Source: an uncultured Massilia sp.
Lineage (GTDB): Bacteria; Pseudomonadota; Gammaproteobacteria; Burkholderiales; Burkholderiaceae
DNA length: 64,000 nt
Reading direction: 5' to 3'
NCBI GenBank assembly: GCA_946481275.1
Contig: CAMLMV010000001.1
Coordinates: forward strand, 124,001-188,000
Position 1 is the stretch's first letter. The number at the start of each line of letters is the position of its first letter. Shown here in pieces: positions 52,662 to 60,131 of the stretch. Both the position numbers and the translations under genes were made by a program. Below the pieces are notes generated by a model. It ran no database searches and was not told the origin of the DNA. It was given only the letters and a program-made list of their open reading frames with translations.

Positions 52662-53475
52662 TGAAAGCCTCATTCAGGATAAAGCGAACCTGTTTGCTGC
52701 GCTCGATAAAATCACAAGCAGGAAGTGGAATGTAAAACGGGTCAATATCGTAAAGCTGAGAAAGCAATTATTGGTGGCCCAGGGTTACAAATGCGTGTAC
52801 TGTCGCAGGCCGATCGTCCTGGACGAGGTTGGTCACCGTGATATAGATCATATATTGCCGAAATCAAAAAATCCCGAGAAAGACTTCGATTTACCGACGT
52901 CGCAAAAGAACGAATATGATCACCGGCGCCATACTGGCGGCTATGCCGACTTCATGTATCGTGCGAAAAATCTTGCACTGACCTGCAAGATGTGCAACGC
53001 AACGAAGGGGAGTTTTGACCCGTTATTTGATCGAACGATTATCCCGGCCGCATTGCCGACTGGGAAAAATGCGTATAAATGGGTTCATCCATATTACGAT
53101 ACCTATGGAGACCATATCCGTGTCCTGGAAGGGTTTGTTTACCAGGCGATAACACCGGAGCAAGGGAAATACGTGATTTCCGCGTGTGGCCTGGACACCT
53201 TGAAAGGCCTGACCGCGCGTATCCTGGATGCGATGCTGCTCAACAGTAAAGACTTTTCACGTGCGCTCGTCGAGGTGGCCTATAACACCATGGACCTGGA
53301 TTTGCGCACCGCTGCAGAGCGAATTTACTACCATTTTGAAAAGCTGAGTGAAGACGTCATCGAGGACTTTCTGCGGCGTCTGAAACCCGTTTCATGCTTG
53401 AACGACCAAATCGCTATCCTGACGGATCTGCGTACTGCCCTGGGGACGGGGGACTTTATCGCGGCGATCAAATGA
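52648..53475 (+). CDS. HNH endonuclease of a putative Septu-like defence pair
   Basis: A 275-residue protein with a zinc-type HNH nuclease domain: CVYC (about 49-52), RDIDHILPKSKNP (catalytic His near 68), then NLALTCKMCNATKGSFDP (about 110-127) holding the second Cys pair and the Asn/Lys. All expected nuclease residues are present. The C-terminal 140 residues are helical, without a known domain, and may contact the ATPase. It starts within the ATPase gene. A hand count of 52681-52740 gives 45% GC, against 73% in 54001-54060, so the pair looks imported. Confidence 0.87.
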   Translation: MTTIDESLIQDKANLFAALDKITSRKWNVKRVNIVKLRKQLLVAQGYKCVYCRRPIVLDEVGHRDIDHILPKSKNPEKDFDLPTSQKNEYDHRRHTGGYADFMYRAKNLALTCKMCNATKGSFDPLFDRTIIPAALPTGKNAYKWVHPYYDTYGDHIRVLEGFVYQAITPEQGKYVISACGLDTLKGLTARILDAMLLNSKDFSRALVEVAYNTMDLDLRTAAERIYYHFEKLSEDVIEDFLRRLKPVSCLNDQIAILTDLRTALGTGDFIAAIK

Positions 53476-53677
53476 TCTGACCTCATGAAGCCCGCCTGGT
53501 TGCTTCGCGTGCCGTCAACGTTGATTTCGTTGACTAAACACACGAAGCCCGAGGCCGATCATCGATGTTTTCCCGACATGCTCGATGTAGTCGGGCCCCA
53601 TCGATTTTCTGCTACGTCGCCGACGACCGCGACCACATTGCTGAGACGTATCCGTCCCCGATATTCCGCTTATCCAC

Positions 53678-55042
53678 TCAAGCCTGAAGGCCCAGCAACG
53701 TCGACGCGTGCGGCGCCAGCGCGATGCGCAGCGCGCCGCGCACGGCCGGCTGGTCGCGCCGCGCCCACAGGTCGCGCACGGCGACGCTGCGGTTGCCCAG
53801 GTCCAGGCGCGACAGGTCGAACACGATCTCGGTCGGTGCGTCGGAGGTGTTGAACAGCGCCAGGTATTGCAGGTTGCGCTTGTCGGCGGAACGTGCGCTC
53901 CAGATGCGCGTGCCCGCGTCCGCGCGGTGCGGGCGGTTGTCGCGGCTGCGCTGGTTTACGGCCAGCACCTCGGGGTTCGTCAGCAGCGCGAGCGTCTTCG
54001 CGTCCAGGTGGCGCAGGTCGCCGCCCATGATCAGCGGCGAGCGCGCGATGCTCCACAGGGACATCAGCGTCTGCTGCTCGTCCGGCGTGAACTTGGTGTC
54101 GCGCGCGCCGAGGGCGAGGCGGCCCAGCGGCAGCATGTCGGCGTCGGGCCACGAGTTCGCGCCCATCACGGGGTTCCAGTTTTCCAGGCGCTGGAACTGT
54201 TCGTTGAGCAGGCGCCACTCGTCCCAGAAGTCGTCCGAGATGCGCCACATCTGCGCATAGTGCGGCACGTGGTTGGCCCAGCGCAGGTCCATCTCGCCCG
54301 GCGACAGCGACAGGACGATCGGACGGCCGCTGGCCGCGATGGCCTTGTGCGCGGCCTCGACCTCGGGCCAGTTGCGCTCGTACGGACGCGACATGTCGTC
54401 CATCTTGACGAAGTCGACGCCCCAGTCGGCGTACTGCTTGAACACGGAATTGTAGTATTCCTGGGCGCCCGGCTTCGTCATGTCGACGCCGTACATGTCG
54501 CCGTTCCACTCGCAGATCGCCTTCGTGTCGGCGATGTCCTGCGCGCGCAGTTTCGTGCCGAGGATCGGCGTGTTCAGGCGCACGGCCTGGCGCGGGATGC
54601 CGCGCATGAGGTGGATGCCGAACTTCATGCCGCGCGCGTGGATCTGGTCGGCGAGCTTCCTGAAGCCCGTGCCGCCGGCCGCGGACGGGAAGCGGTTCGG
54701 CGCCGGCTGCAGGCGGCCGTACTGGTCCATCGTGAGCTCGGCGTCCTTGCGGTATTCGTAGCTGTTCGCGTTCGGCTCGTACCACTGGATGTCGACGGTG
54801 AACACGTTGTACCCGAACGGCAGCAGTTTCGCGACCATGATGTCGGCGTTTTCCAGCGCCTGGGCTTCCGTGATCGTGGGGCCGAACGAGTTCCAGCTGT
54901 TCCAGCCCATCGGCGGGGTCGGGGCGAGGCCCGTGCCCGGCGCGGGCGTTTTCGATTTTGCCGCGAAGGCAAGCGAGGGGAGGCCAGCGGCGGCAGCGGT
55001 GGCGAGGGAGGCGGTGAGGATGCGGCGGCGATTCGAGTCCAT
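53678..55042 (-). CDS. GH27 alpha-galactosidase, Tat-exported
   Basis: A 454-residue enzyme of family 27 that removes alpha-galactose from galactomannan or raffinose-type sugars. The N-terminus MDSNRRRILTASLATAAAAG is a twin-arginine signal. The barrel opens with TPPMGWNSWNSFG. Catalytic candidates are Asp in VDFVKMDDMSRP (nucleophile) and Asp in RISDDFWDEW (acid/base), and SPLIMGGDLRHL is the usual late motif. A C-terminal beta-domain ends the protein. It lies 103 bp after the GH10 gene on the same strand and may have its own promoter (TATTTATACT in the gap). Confidence 0.93.
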   Translation of the reverse strand: MDSNRRRILTASLATAAAAGLPSLAFAAKSKTPAPGTGLAPTPPMGWNSWNSFGPTITEAQALENADIMVAKLLPFGYNVFTVDIQWYEPNANSYEYRKDAELTMDQYGRLQPAPNRFPSAAGGTGFRKLADQIHARGMKFGIHLMRGIPRQAVRLNTPILGTKLRAQDIADTKAICEWNGDMYGVDMTKPGAQEYYNSVFKQYADWGVDFVKMDDMSRPYERNWPEVEAAHKAIAASGRPIVLSLSPGEMDLRWANHVPHYAQMWRISDDFWDEWRLLNEQFQRLENWNPVMGANSWPDADMLPLGRLALGARDTKFTPDEQQTLMSLWSIARSPLIMGGDLRHLDAKTLALLTNPEVLAVNQRSRDNRPHRADAGTRIWSARSADKRNLQYLALFNTSDAPTEIVFDLSRLDLGNRSVAVRDLWARRDQPAVRGALRIALAPHASTLLGLQA

Positions 55043-55145
55043 GTGCGGGCTAAGAGTTGATGAGCGTCGCGCGAGTATAAATACCGATCGGCCGGCGCAC
55101 CAATCACTTGTGCGTACCGACCGATACCCGAATCGATATCGCAGG

Positions 55146-56279
55146 TCAGCCCTGGCGTGCCGGCGCTGCCTTGATGGCGTCGATGATCGCCTGCTTCATC
55201 GGCTTCGCTTTCAATTGCGCGTCGAACGGCGTCGGGCGCATCGGCAGCTTGTCCTTGCGCGGCGCCTCGTCCCACGTCTGCAGCCAGCTGACGTTGTCGG
55301 CCAGGCCCCACACGAGGATGTCGCGCAGGCGCGGGTAGGCCAGCGTCACGTCCAGGAAGTCGCGGGTGGCGGCGGCCACGCCGGCGTCGCGCGCGGGTGT
55401 GGCGGCCGGCAGGCGGCGGTCGTTCACGTCCAGTTCCGTGATCAGGAGGTCGTAGCCCATGCCCGACACCTCGTCGAGGAACTTGCGCCATTCGACCAGG
55501 TCGGAACGGCCCTTGTCCGTTTCGTCCCACGAACCGATGTGGCTCTGCAGGCCCAGGGCATGGATCGGCGTGCCGCGCTTCTTGAGGTCGGCGAGCAGGG
55601 CCAGGACGCCCGCGCGGTGCTTCGCGCTGCCGGCGTCGCCGCGCATGTAGTCGTTATAGACCAGCTGCGCCTGCGGCGCGTATTCTTTCGCGAGGCGGAA
55701 CGCGAGGTCGATCTGCTCGACGGCGCCCAGCGGCCTGGTGAGGGCGTTCTGGCGCAGCTTGCCGTCGGCCGGGTCGACGGCCTCGTTGACGACGTCCCAG
55801 CTCCTGATGGTCTTGCCGAAGTGGCCGCACACGGTGCTCACGTGCGTGCGCATCAGCTGTTCCACGGCCTTCGCCGGCTGCGGCCCGAAGTTCTGCTTGG
55901 CGACCCATGCCGGCACCCACTTCTCGGCCTGCCAGAACAGGTTGTGGCCGCGCACGGCGATGCCCTTGTCCTTCGCCCAGGCGATCACGTCGTCCGCCGG
56001 ACCGAAGTTCGGCTTGCCCGGCGCCGGTTCGAGCGCCTGCCATTTCATCTCGTTCTCGAGCACGATCAGGTTGCACTCGCGTTCGACGAGGGCGCGATAG
56101 GCGGCGTCGCCGAACTGGTTGCGGCCGGCGCTGATGGCGGTGCCGAAGCGCATGCCCTTGCGGGCCGCGACGTCCTTCAGCGTTTCGCCCGCCGGGCCTT
56201 GCGCACGCGCGAACGGCGCGCCGGCCGGCAGCAGGGCGGCGCCGGCGAGCGCCTGGATGATCTCTCGTCTCGTAGTCAT
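55146..56279 (-). CDS. GH10 endo-beta-1,4-xylanase
   Basis: A 377-residue secreted xylanase. It starts MTTRREIIQALAGAALLPAG, a Tat-like signal (Arg-Arg-Glu). The family's motifs are in order: LENEMKWQALEP, VRGHNLFWQAEKW, the acid/base motif SWDVVNEAVD (Glu about 165), QLVYNDYM, GLQSHIGSW and the nucleophile motif LLITELDVND (Glu about 281), then ILVWGLADNVSWLQ. The AAGGACAC site fixes the ATG at 56279. It follows GH67 by 37 bp, so the two are co-transcribed and would act in sequence on glucuronoxylan. Confidence 0.95.
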   Translation of the reverse strand: MTTRREIIQALAGAALLPAGAPFARAQGPAGETLKDVAARKGMRFGTAISAGRNQFGDAAYRALVERECNLIVLENEMKWQALEPAPGKPNFGPADDVIAWAKDKGIAVRGHNLFWQAEKWVPAWVAKQNFGPQPAKAVEQLMRTHVSTVCGHFGKTIRSWDVVNEAVDPADGKLRQNALTRPLGAVEQIDLAFRLAKEYAPQAQLVYNDYMRGDAGSAKHRAGVLALLADLKKRGTPIHALGLQSHIGSWDETDKGRSDLVEWRKFLDEVSGMGYDLLITELDVNDRRLPAATPARDAGVAAATRDFLDVTLAYPRLRDILVWGLADNVSWLQTWDEAPRKDKLPMRPTPFDAQLKAKPMKQAIIDAIKAAPARQG

Positions 56280-56316
56280 TATGTGTCCTTCTTTTATGTG
56301 GTGGTGTTGATCGGGT

Positions 56317-58530
56317 TTAGCCATGGCCGGGCGCGAACGGGAACGAAAGCGACCGGTAATACTCGAGGGATTGCGCCGGCGCGCGCACGCCGGCCGGCAG
56401 CGGCAGGCCGGAAACATGCTGGAAGTACGCGATGCACGCGTCGCGCCACCATTCGGCCTCGCGCTGTTGCTGGGCCAGGCGCTGGGCGACGTCGTTAAAG
56501 CGCTGCGCATCCACGAACGGGCGCAGGCGCTGCCACTGGGCCTGCATCGCGGCCACTTCGGCCACGCCGTGGTCGTAGTGCGCGATCAGGTCCGTCCACA
56601 GGGTGCGGCCGTCCGGCATGCGGTAGTCCCACGGCAGGTGGTGGAACCACAGCAGGAATTCCTGCGGCGTCGTGGCCGGGTCGGCGAAGCGGCGCGCGAC
56701 CTCGGGCGCGTACTGGGCCACGGCATTGCTGCCCGTGGCCGTGCGGTCGAAACCGATGCCGTTCCTGTCGGCGCGGTGATAATAGACCGGGTTCCAGTCG
56801 GCGCGGCCCAAGTTGTCGATCCACGGCGCGGGACCGTAGTGGTGACCGGTGCCCATCATGTGGTGCAGGCCGAGGGGCGTCATGTAGTCGACGACCGCTT
56901 CGCGCGAGCGCATCATCATGGCGACGACCGGATCGACGACGCGCGCGTCCGGCGCGAACGTCTGGCCCGCCCACTCGCGTGCGATGGCGCGGCTGTCCAG
57001 GTCCGGATTCCAGGCGAGGCGGCCGTAGGCATACCAGTTGGCCTGGTCGAACGTGGAGCCCGTCCAGTTGCGGCTGGAGCCGATGTTGGCGACGCCGGCG
57101 ATGCCGCCGACATGCCCGTCCTGTGCGCCTTCGAGCACGCGCGCGACCGTCATCGGCTTGCCGCCGGCGCGGGTGTCGAACCGCAGCGTTTCCTGGAACA
57201 GCGGACCGAGATAGGCGAGATGCGTGGCGAAGCCCAGGTATTCCTTCGTCACCTGGAATTCCATGACGAGCGGCGTGTCCGGCATCGCGCCGAACAGCGG
57301 GTGCGCCGGTTCGCGCGGCTGGAAGTCGATGGCACCGTTCTTCACCTGCACGAGCACGTTTTTGTCGAACTTGCCGTCCAGCGGCTTGAACTGGTCGTAC
57401 GCCTGCGCCGCGCGGTCGCTGACCTGGTTCGGATGCGCGGGCGGGTTGTACACGAAGGCGCGCCACATGACGATGCCCTTGTGCGGGGCGAGCGCGCGGG
57501 CGAGCATGTTGGCGCCGTCCGCGTGGTTGCGGCCATAGTCCTGCGGGCCGGGCTGGCCTTCCGAATTGGCCTTGACGAGGAAGCCGCCGAAATCGGGTAT
57601 CGTGCGGTAGATCTCGTCGGCCTTGCGCGCCCACCAGGCGGCGACCGCAGGGTCGAGCGGGTCGGCCGTCTTCGTCTCCTTCAGTTCCAGCGGCGTCGAC
57701 CAGCGCACGGAAAGATAGACGCGGATGCCGTACGGGCGCAGCACGTTGGCGATGGCGGCCGTTTTCGCGATGAAGGGGGGGCTCAGCACCTCGGCCTTGG
57801 CGTTGACGTTGTTCAGGACCGCGCCGTTGATGCCCAGCGACGCGTTGGCGCGCGCGTAATCCGTGTAGCGCGGGTCGACGATGTTCGGCAGTTCCCACCA
57901 GTTCCAGATCGACTCGCCCGCGTAGCCGCGTTCCACGGTGCGGTCGAGGTTGTCCCAGTGGTTCAGCACGCGTAGCGGCAGCGCCGGTTTGTCGGCGAGG
58001 GCGATGTTGTCGGGCGCGGCGCCCAGCTGCAGCTGGCGCAGCCACGCGAAGCTGCCGTACAGGAGGCCGATGTCCGTGTTGGCCGCGATCAGTGTGACGG
58101 GGGTGCCGCCCAGGCGCGTGCGGCGCACGACATAGCCTTCGGGGCCGGCACCGGCGAGGTCGCGGCGCACCGCGTCCGCGTCGGCCAGGCCCGGCGGCAG
58201 GCTGGCGCGGGCGAGGACGATGGCGCCGGCACGTGCCGTCGCGGCCGATGGGATCGCGTCCGGCGCGCGGGCCAGCATGCCGGCCAGGCCGCGCCTGAGT
58301 TCCGCGCTGGCGGCGCGCACGGTCGGGGTGTCGTCGGGCGCCGCGATGCCGGTGGCGGCGGCCGCGAGTGCCGTGCGCTGGGCGGCGGGCAGGGGGCGGT
58401 AACGCAGCCACAGGTCGTAGCCGTCTTCATTGGCGGCGTGGGCGAGGTGGGTGCCGGTCAGGCCAAGCAGGACGTTCAGCGCGACCGCCACCAGCAGGCG
58501 TGCATGCGCAAGCCGCAGGAATCGTTCCAT
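56317..58530 (-). CDS. aguA: GH67 alpha-glucuronidase
   Basis: A 737-residue enzyme of family 67 that removes methylglucuronic acid from the end of short xylo-oligosaccharides. A signal peptide or anchor covers about 1-33. The N-terminal domain (DGYDLWLRYRPLP), the barrel (LRVLNHWDNLDRTVERGYAG, GFLVKANSEGQPGPQDYGR, MWRAFVYNP) and the C-terminal helical domain are complete. The export signal is notable, since many GH67 enzymes are cytoplasmic. It heads the GH67-GH10 transcript, divergent from the LacI regulator, with an operator-like site 57 bp upstream. Confidence 0.94.
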   Translation of the reverse strand: MERFLRLAHARLLVAVALNVLLGLTGTHLAHAANEDGYDLWLRYRPLPAAQRTALAAAATGIAAPDDTPTVRAASAELRRGLAGMLARAPDAIPSAATARAGAIVLARASLPPGLADADAVRRDLAGAGPEGYVVRRTRLGGTPVTLIAANTDIGLLYGSFAWLRQLQLGAAPDNIALADKPALPLRVLNHWDNLDRTVERGYAGESIWNWWELPNIVDPRYTDYARANASLGINGAVLNNVNAKAEVLSPPFIAKTAAIANVLRPYGIRVYLSVRWSTPLELKETKTADPLDPAVAAWWARKADEIYRTIPDFGGFLVKANSEGQPGPQDYGRNHADGANMLARALAPHKGIVMWRAFVYNPPAHPNQVSDRAAQAYDQFKPLDGKFDKNVLVQVKNGAIDFQPREPAHPLFGAMPDTPLVMEFQVTKEYLGFATHLAYLGPLFQETLRFDTRAGGKPMTVARVLEGAQDGHVGGIAGVANIGSSRNWTGSTFDQANWYAYGRLAWNPDLDSRAIAREWAGQTFAPDARVVDPVVAMMMRSREAVVDYMTPLGLHHMMGTGHHYGPAPWIDNLGRADWNPVYYHRADRNGIGFDRTATGSNAVAQYAPEVARRFADPATTPQEFLLWFHHLPWDYRMPDGRTLWTDLIAHYDHGVAEVAAMQAQWQRLRPFVDAQRFNDVAQRLAQQQREAEWWRDACIAYFQHVSGLPLPAGVRAPAQSLEYYRSLSFPFAPGHG

Positions 58531-58586
58531 CGTAGTCTCCGTTGTATTTATATGAGTGCCGGATGCGGCGGCCCGTCCGGCGCAGG

Positions 58587-58604
58587 AATGTTAGCGCAAA
58601 CTTT
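58587..58604. promoter_or_regulatory. LacI-type operator upstream of GH67
   Basis: AATGTTAGCGCAAACTTT matches the site before the GDSL gene at 42242 in AATG-TAGCGCAA-C--TT and has the same centre. It lies in the divergent gap between GH67 and the LacI gene. Confidence 0.6.
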
Positions 58605-58674
58605 AGAAATGGGAAATCGATTTCTGGGTGTTTACGGCCATTTTTATGGCTATCTTTGCACGCCTGTGAAGTGC

Positions 58675-58692
58675 TAAGATAGCGCAAACAAA
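58675..58692. promoter_or_regulatory. Second LacI-type operator, next to the LacI gene start
   Basis: TAAGATAGCGCAAACAAA shares the 10-bp core TAGCGCAAAC with the site at 58587. It ends 21 bp before the LacI ATG, a position suited to self-control. Confidence 0.5.
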
Positions 58693-58713
58693 AAATGATG
58701 GGGAATCGGGAGA

Positions 58714-59826
58714 ATGACCAAGACCAAACCAGAGTCCGTCCAGGAGGAACTGGAACGACGGGGCCAGCCGACGATGGCGGACGTCGCCAAGCTCGCGGGC
58801 GTGTCCGCCATGACGGTATCGCGCGTCATGAACGGCAAGGGCCTCGTGCGCGAGAGCACGCGCCGCAAGGTCGCGGAAGCCGTGGCGGCACTGAACTACA
58901 CGCCGAACCAGGAGGCGCGCAACCTCGCGGGCTCCAAGCCGATCCGCGTCGGCTTCTTGTACAGTAACCCGAGCGCGGCCTACCTGAGCGAGTTCCTCGT
59001 CGGCCTCCTGAGCCAGTCGGGCCTGAACAACGTCCAGCTGTTCGTGGAAAAATGCGAAGCCGGCGAGCACGAAGCGGAGCAGACGCGCCGCCTCGTCGAG
59101 AACGGCCTGGACGGCATCATCCTGCCGCCGCCGCTGTGCGACAGCGAGGAAGTGCTGGCCGCCATCGCGGACGCGAACATCCCGGCCGTCGTCGTCGCCT
59201 GCGGCCTGCCGGACAGCCGCGTGGGCGCCGTCAGCATCGACGACTACGAAGCGGCGCACGCCATGACGCGCCACCTGATCAACCTGGGTCACCACCGCAT
59301 CGGCTTCGTCGTCGGCCATCCGAACCAGACGGCCAGCGCGCGCCGCCTCGAAGGCTATCGCGCGGCGATCGCGGAGCAGGGCGCCGACGCGTCCGACGAC
59401 CTCGTCGTGCAGGGCATGTTCACGTACCGCTCGGGCCTCGACGCGGCCGAACACCTGCTGGCGCTGGAAGAACGCCCGACCGCCATCTTCGCCAGCAACG
59501 ACGACATGGCGGCCGCCTGCGTGGCCGTCGCGCACCGTCTCGGACTCGACGTGCCGGGCGATCTAACGGTCACCGGCTTCGACGATACGGCGCTCGCCAC
59601 GACGATCTGGCCGGAGCTGACCACGGTGCGCCAGCCGATCGCCGGCATGGCGCGCGAGGCCGTGCAATCGCTCGTGCGCCGCGTGCGTGCGCAGCGCGAA
59701 GGCGAGGAGGCCGAGCCGGAACAGGTCCGCATGGACTTCGAACTGGTGCGCCGCCAGTCCGACGCCGCGCCGCGCACCCGTCCCTCGGCACTGCTGCCGC
59801 TCGCCGCCGCCAAGCGCGCCGGCTGA
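58714..59826 (+). CDS. LacI-family regulator of the xylan genes
   Basis: A 370-residue regulator with a long N-terminal extension (about 18 residues) before the HTH TMADVAKLAGVSAMTVSRVMNG, then the hinge, and a periplasmic-binding-like sugar domain (RVGFLYSNPSAAYLSEFLVG, GLDGIILPPP, HRIGFVVGHPNQTASARR, TAIFASNDDMAAACV, TVTGFDDTALATTIWPELTT). It is divergent from GH67-GH10 and followed by the GH3 operon, all preceded by related palindromes, so it probably represses these genes until a xylo-oligosaccharide is present. Confidence 0.92.
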   Translation: MTKTKPESVQEELERRGQPTMADVAKLAGVSAMTVSRVMNGKGLVRESTRRKVAEAVAALNYTPNQEARNLAGSKPIRVGFLYSNPSAAYLSEFLVGLLSQSGLNNVQLFVEKCEAGEHEAEQTRRLVENGLDGIILPPPLCDSEEVLAAIADANIPAVVVACGLPDSRVGAVSIDDYEAAHAMTRHLINLGHHRIGFVVGHPNQTASARRLEGYRAAIAEQGADASDDLVVQGMFTYRSGLDAAEHLLALEERPTAIFASNDDMAAACVAVAHRLGLDVPGDLTVTGFDDTALATTIWPELTTVRQPIAGMAREAVQSLVRRVRAQREGEEAEPEQVRMDFELVRRQSDAAPRTRPSALLPLAAAKRAG

Positions 59827-59833
59827 CCCTGCC

Positions 59834-59858
59834 GGCCGCGGCTTCCCCAGCCGCGGCC
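59834..59858 (+). terminator. Strong GC-rich hairpin after the LacI gene
   Basis: Arms GGCCGCGGCT and AGCCGCGGCC form a 10-bp perfect stem with a TCCCC loop, 7 bp after the LacI stop. There is no U run, so it may be an atypical terminator or an RNA-stabilising end. Confidence 0.5.
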
Positions 59859-59977
59859 GCCCACGCGCGACGCATAAACTGTTCGCGCAAACATCCTTAA
59901 TTCCCTCTTTCTCAGCCATTTCCGCCGCCGTGGCAGCCCGTTGCGTGACTTTAGCCGGCCATCTTCCCAATAATTGA

Positions 59978-60007
59978 TTGACAAGCGCTAAATTAGCCGA
60001 TTAGACT
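59978..60007 (+). promoter_or_regulatory. Promoter of the GH3 operon
   Basis: A perfect TTGACA at 59978 and TAGACT at 60002, 18 bp apart. The predicted start falls at the operator at 60010. Confidence 0.55.
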
Positions 60008-60009
60008 GG

Positions 60010-60027
60010 AATGGTTGCGGTAACATT
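60010..60027. promoter_or_regulatory. Diverged LacI-type operator before GH3
   Basis: AATGGTTGCGGTAACATT matches 14 of 18 bases of the site at 42242. It overlaps the expected transcription start of the GH3 operon, where a repressor would block initiation. Confidence 0.5.
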
Positions 60028-60131
60028 TCTGTTATTAGAATGTTGGGCATAGACCCTCCGCATGCCAGGCAGACCACACTTGGCCGGCCACGAGTCGGCA
60101 CCTTACAAAAACAAGCAGGAGACATACGTCG

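Larger units (their letters stand above)
59827..60131. other. 305-bp intergenic region between LacI and GH3
   Basis: It holds the LacI-end hairpin (59834), the GH3 promoter (59978) and a LacI-type operator (60010). Frames here are shadows. A 105-base transcript leader is predicted for GH3. Confidence 0.6.

Noticed and set aside
51219..53475. The ATPase-HNH pair as a retron or a restriction-modification system
   Set aside because: There is no reverse transcriptase, non-coding msr/msd-like RNA, methylase or specificity subunit nearby.
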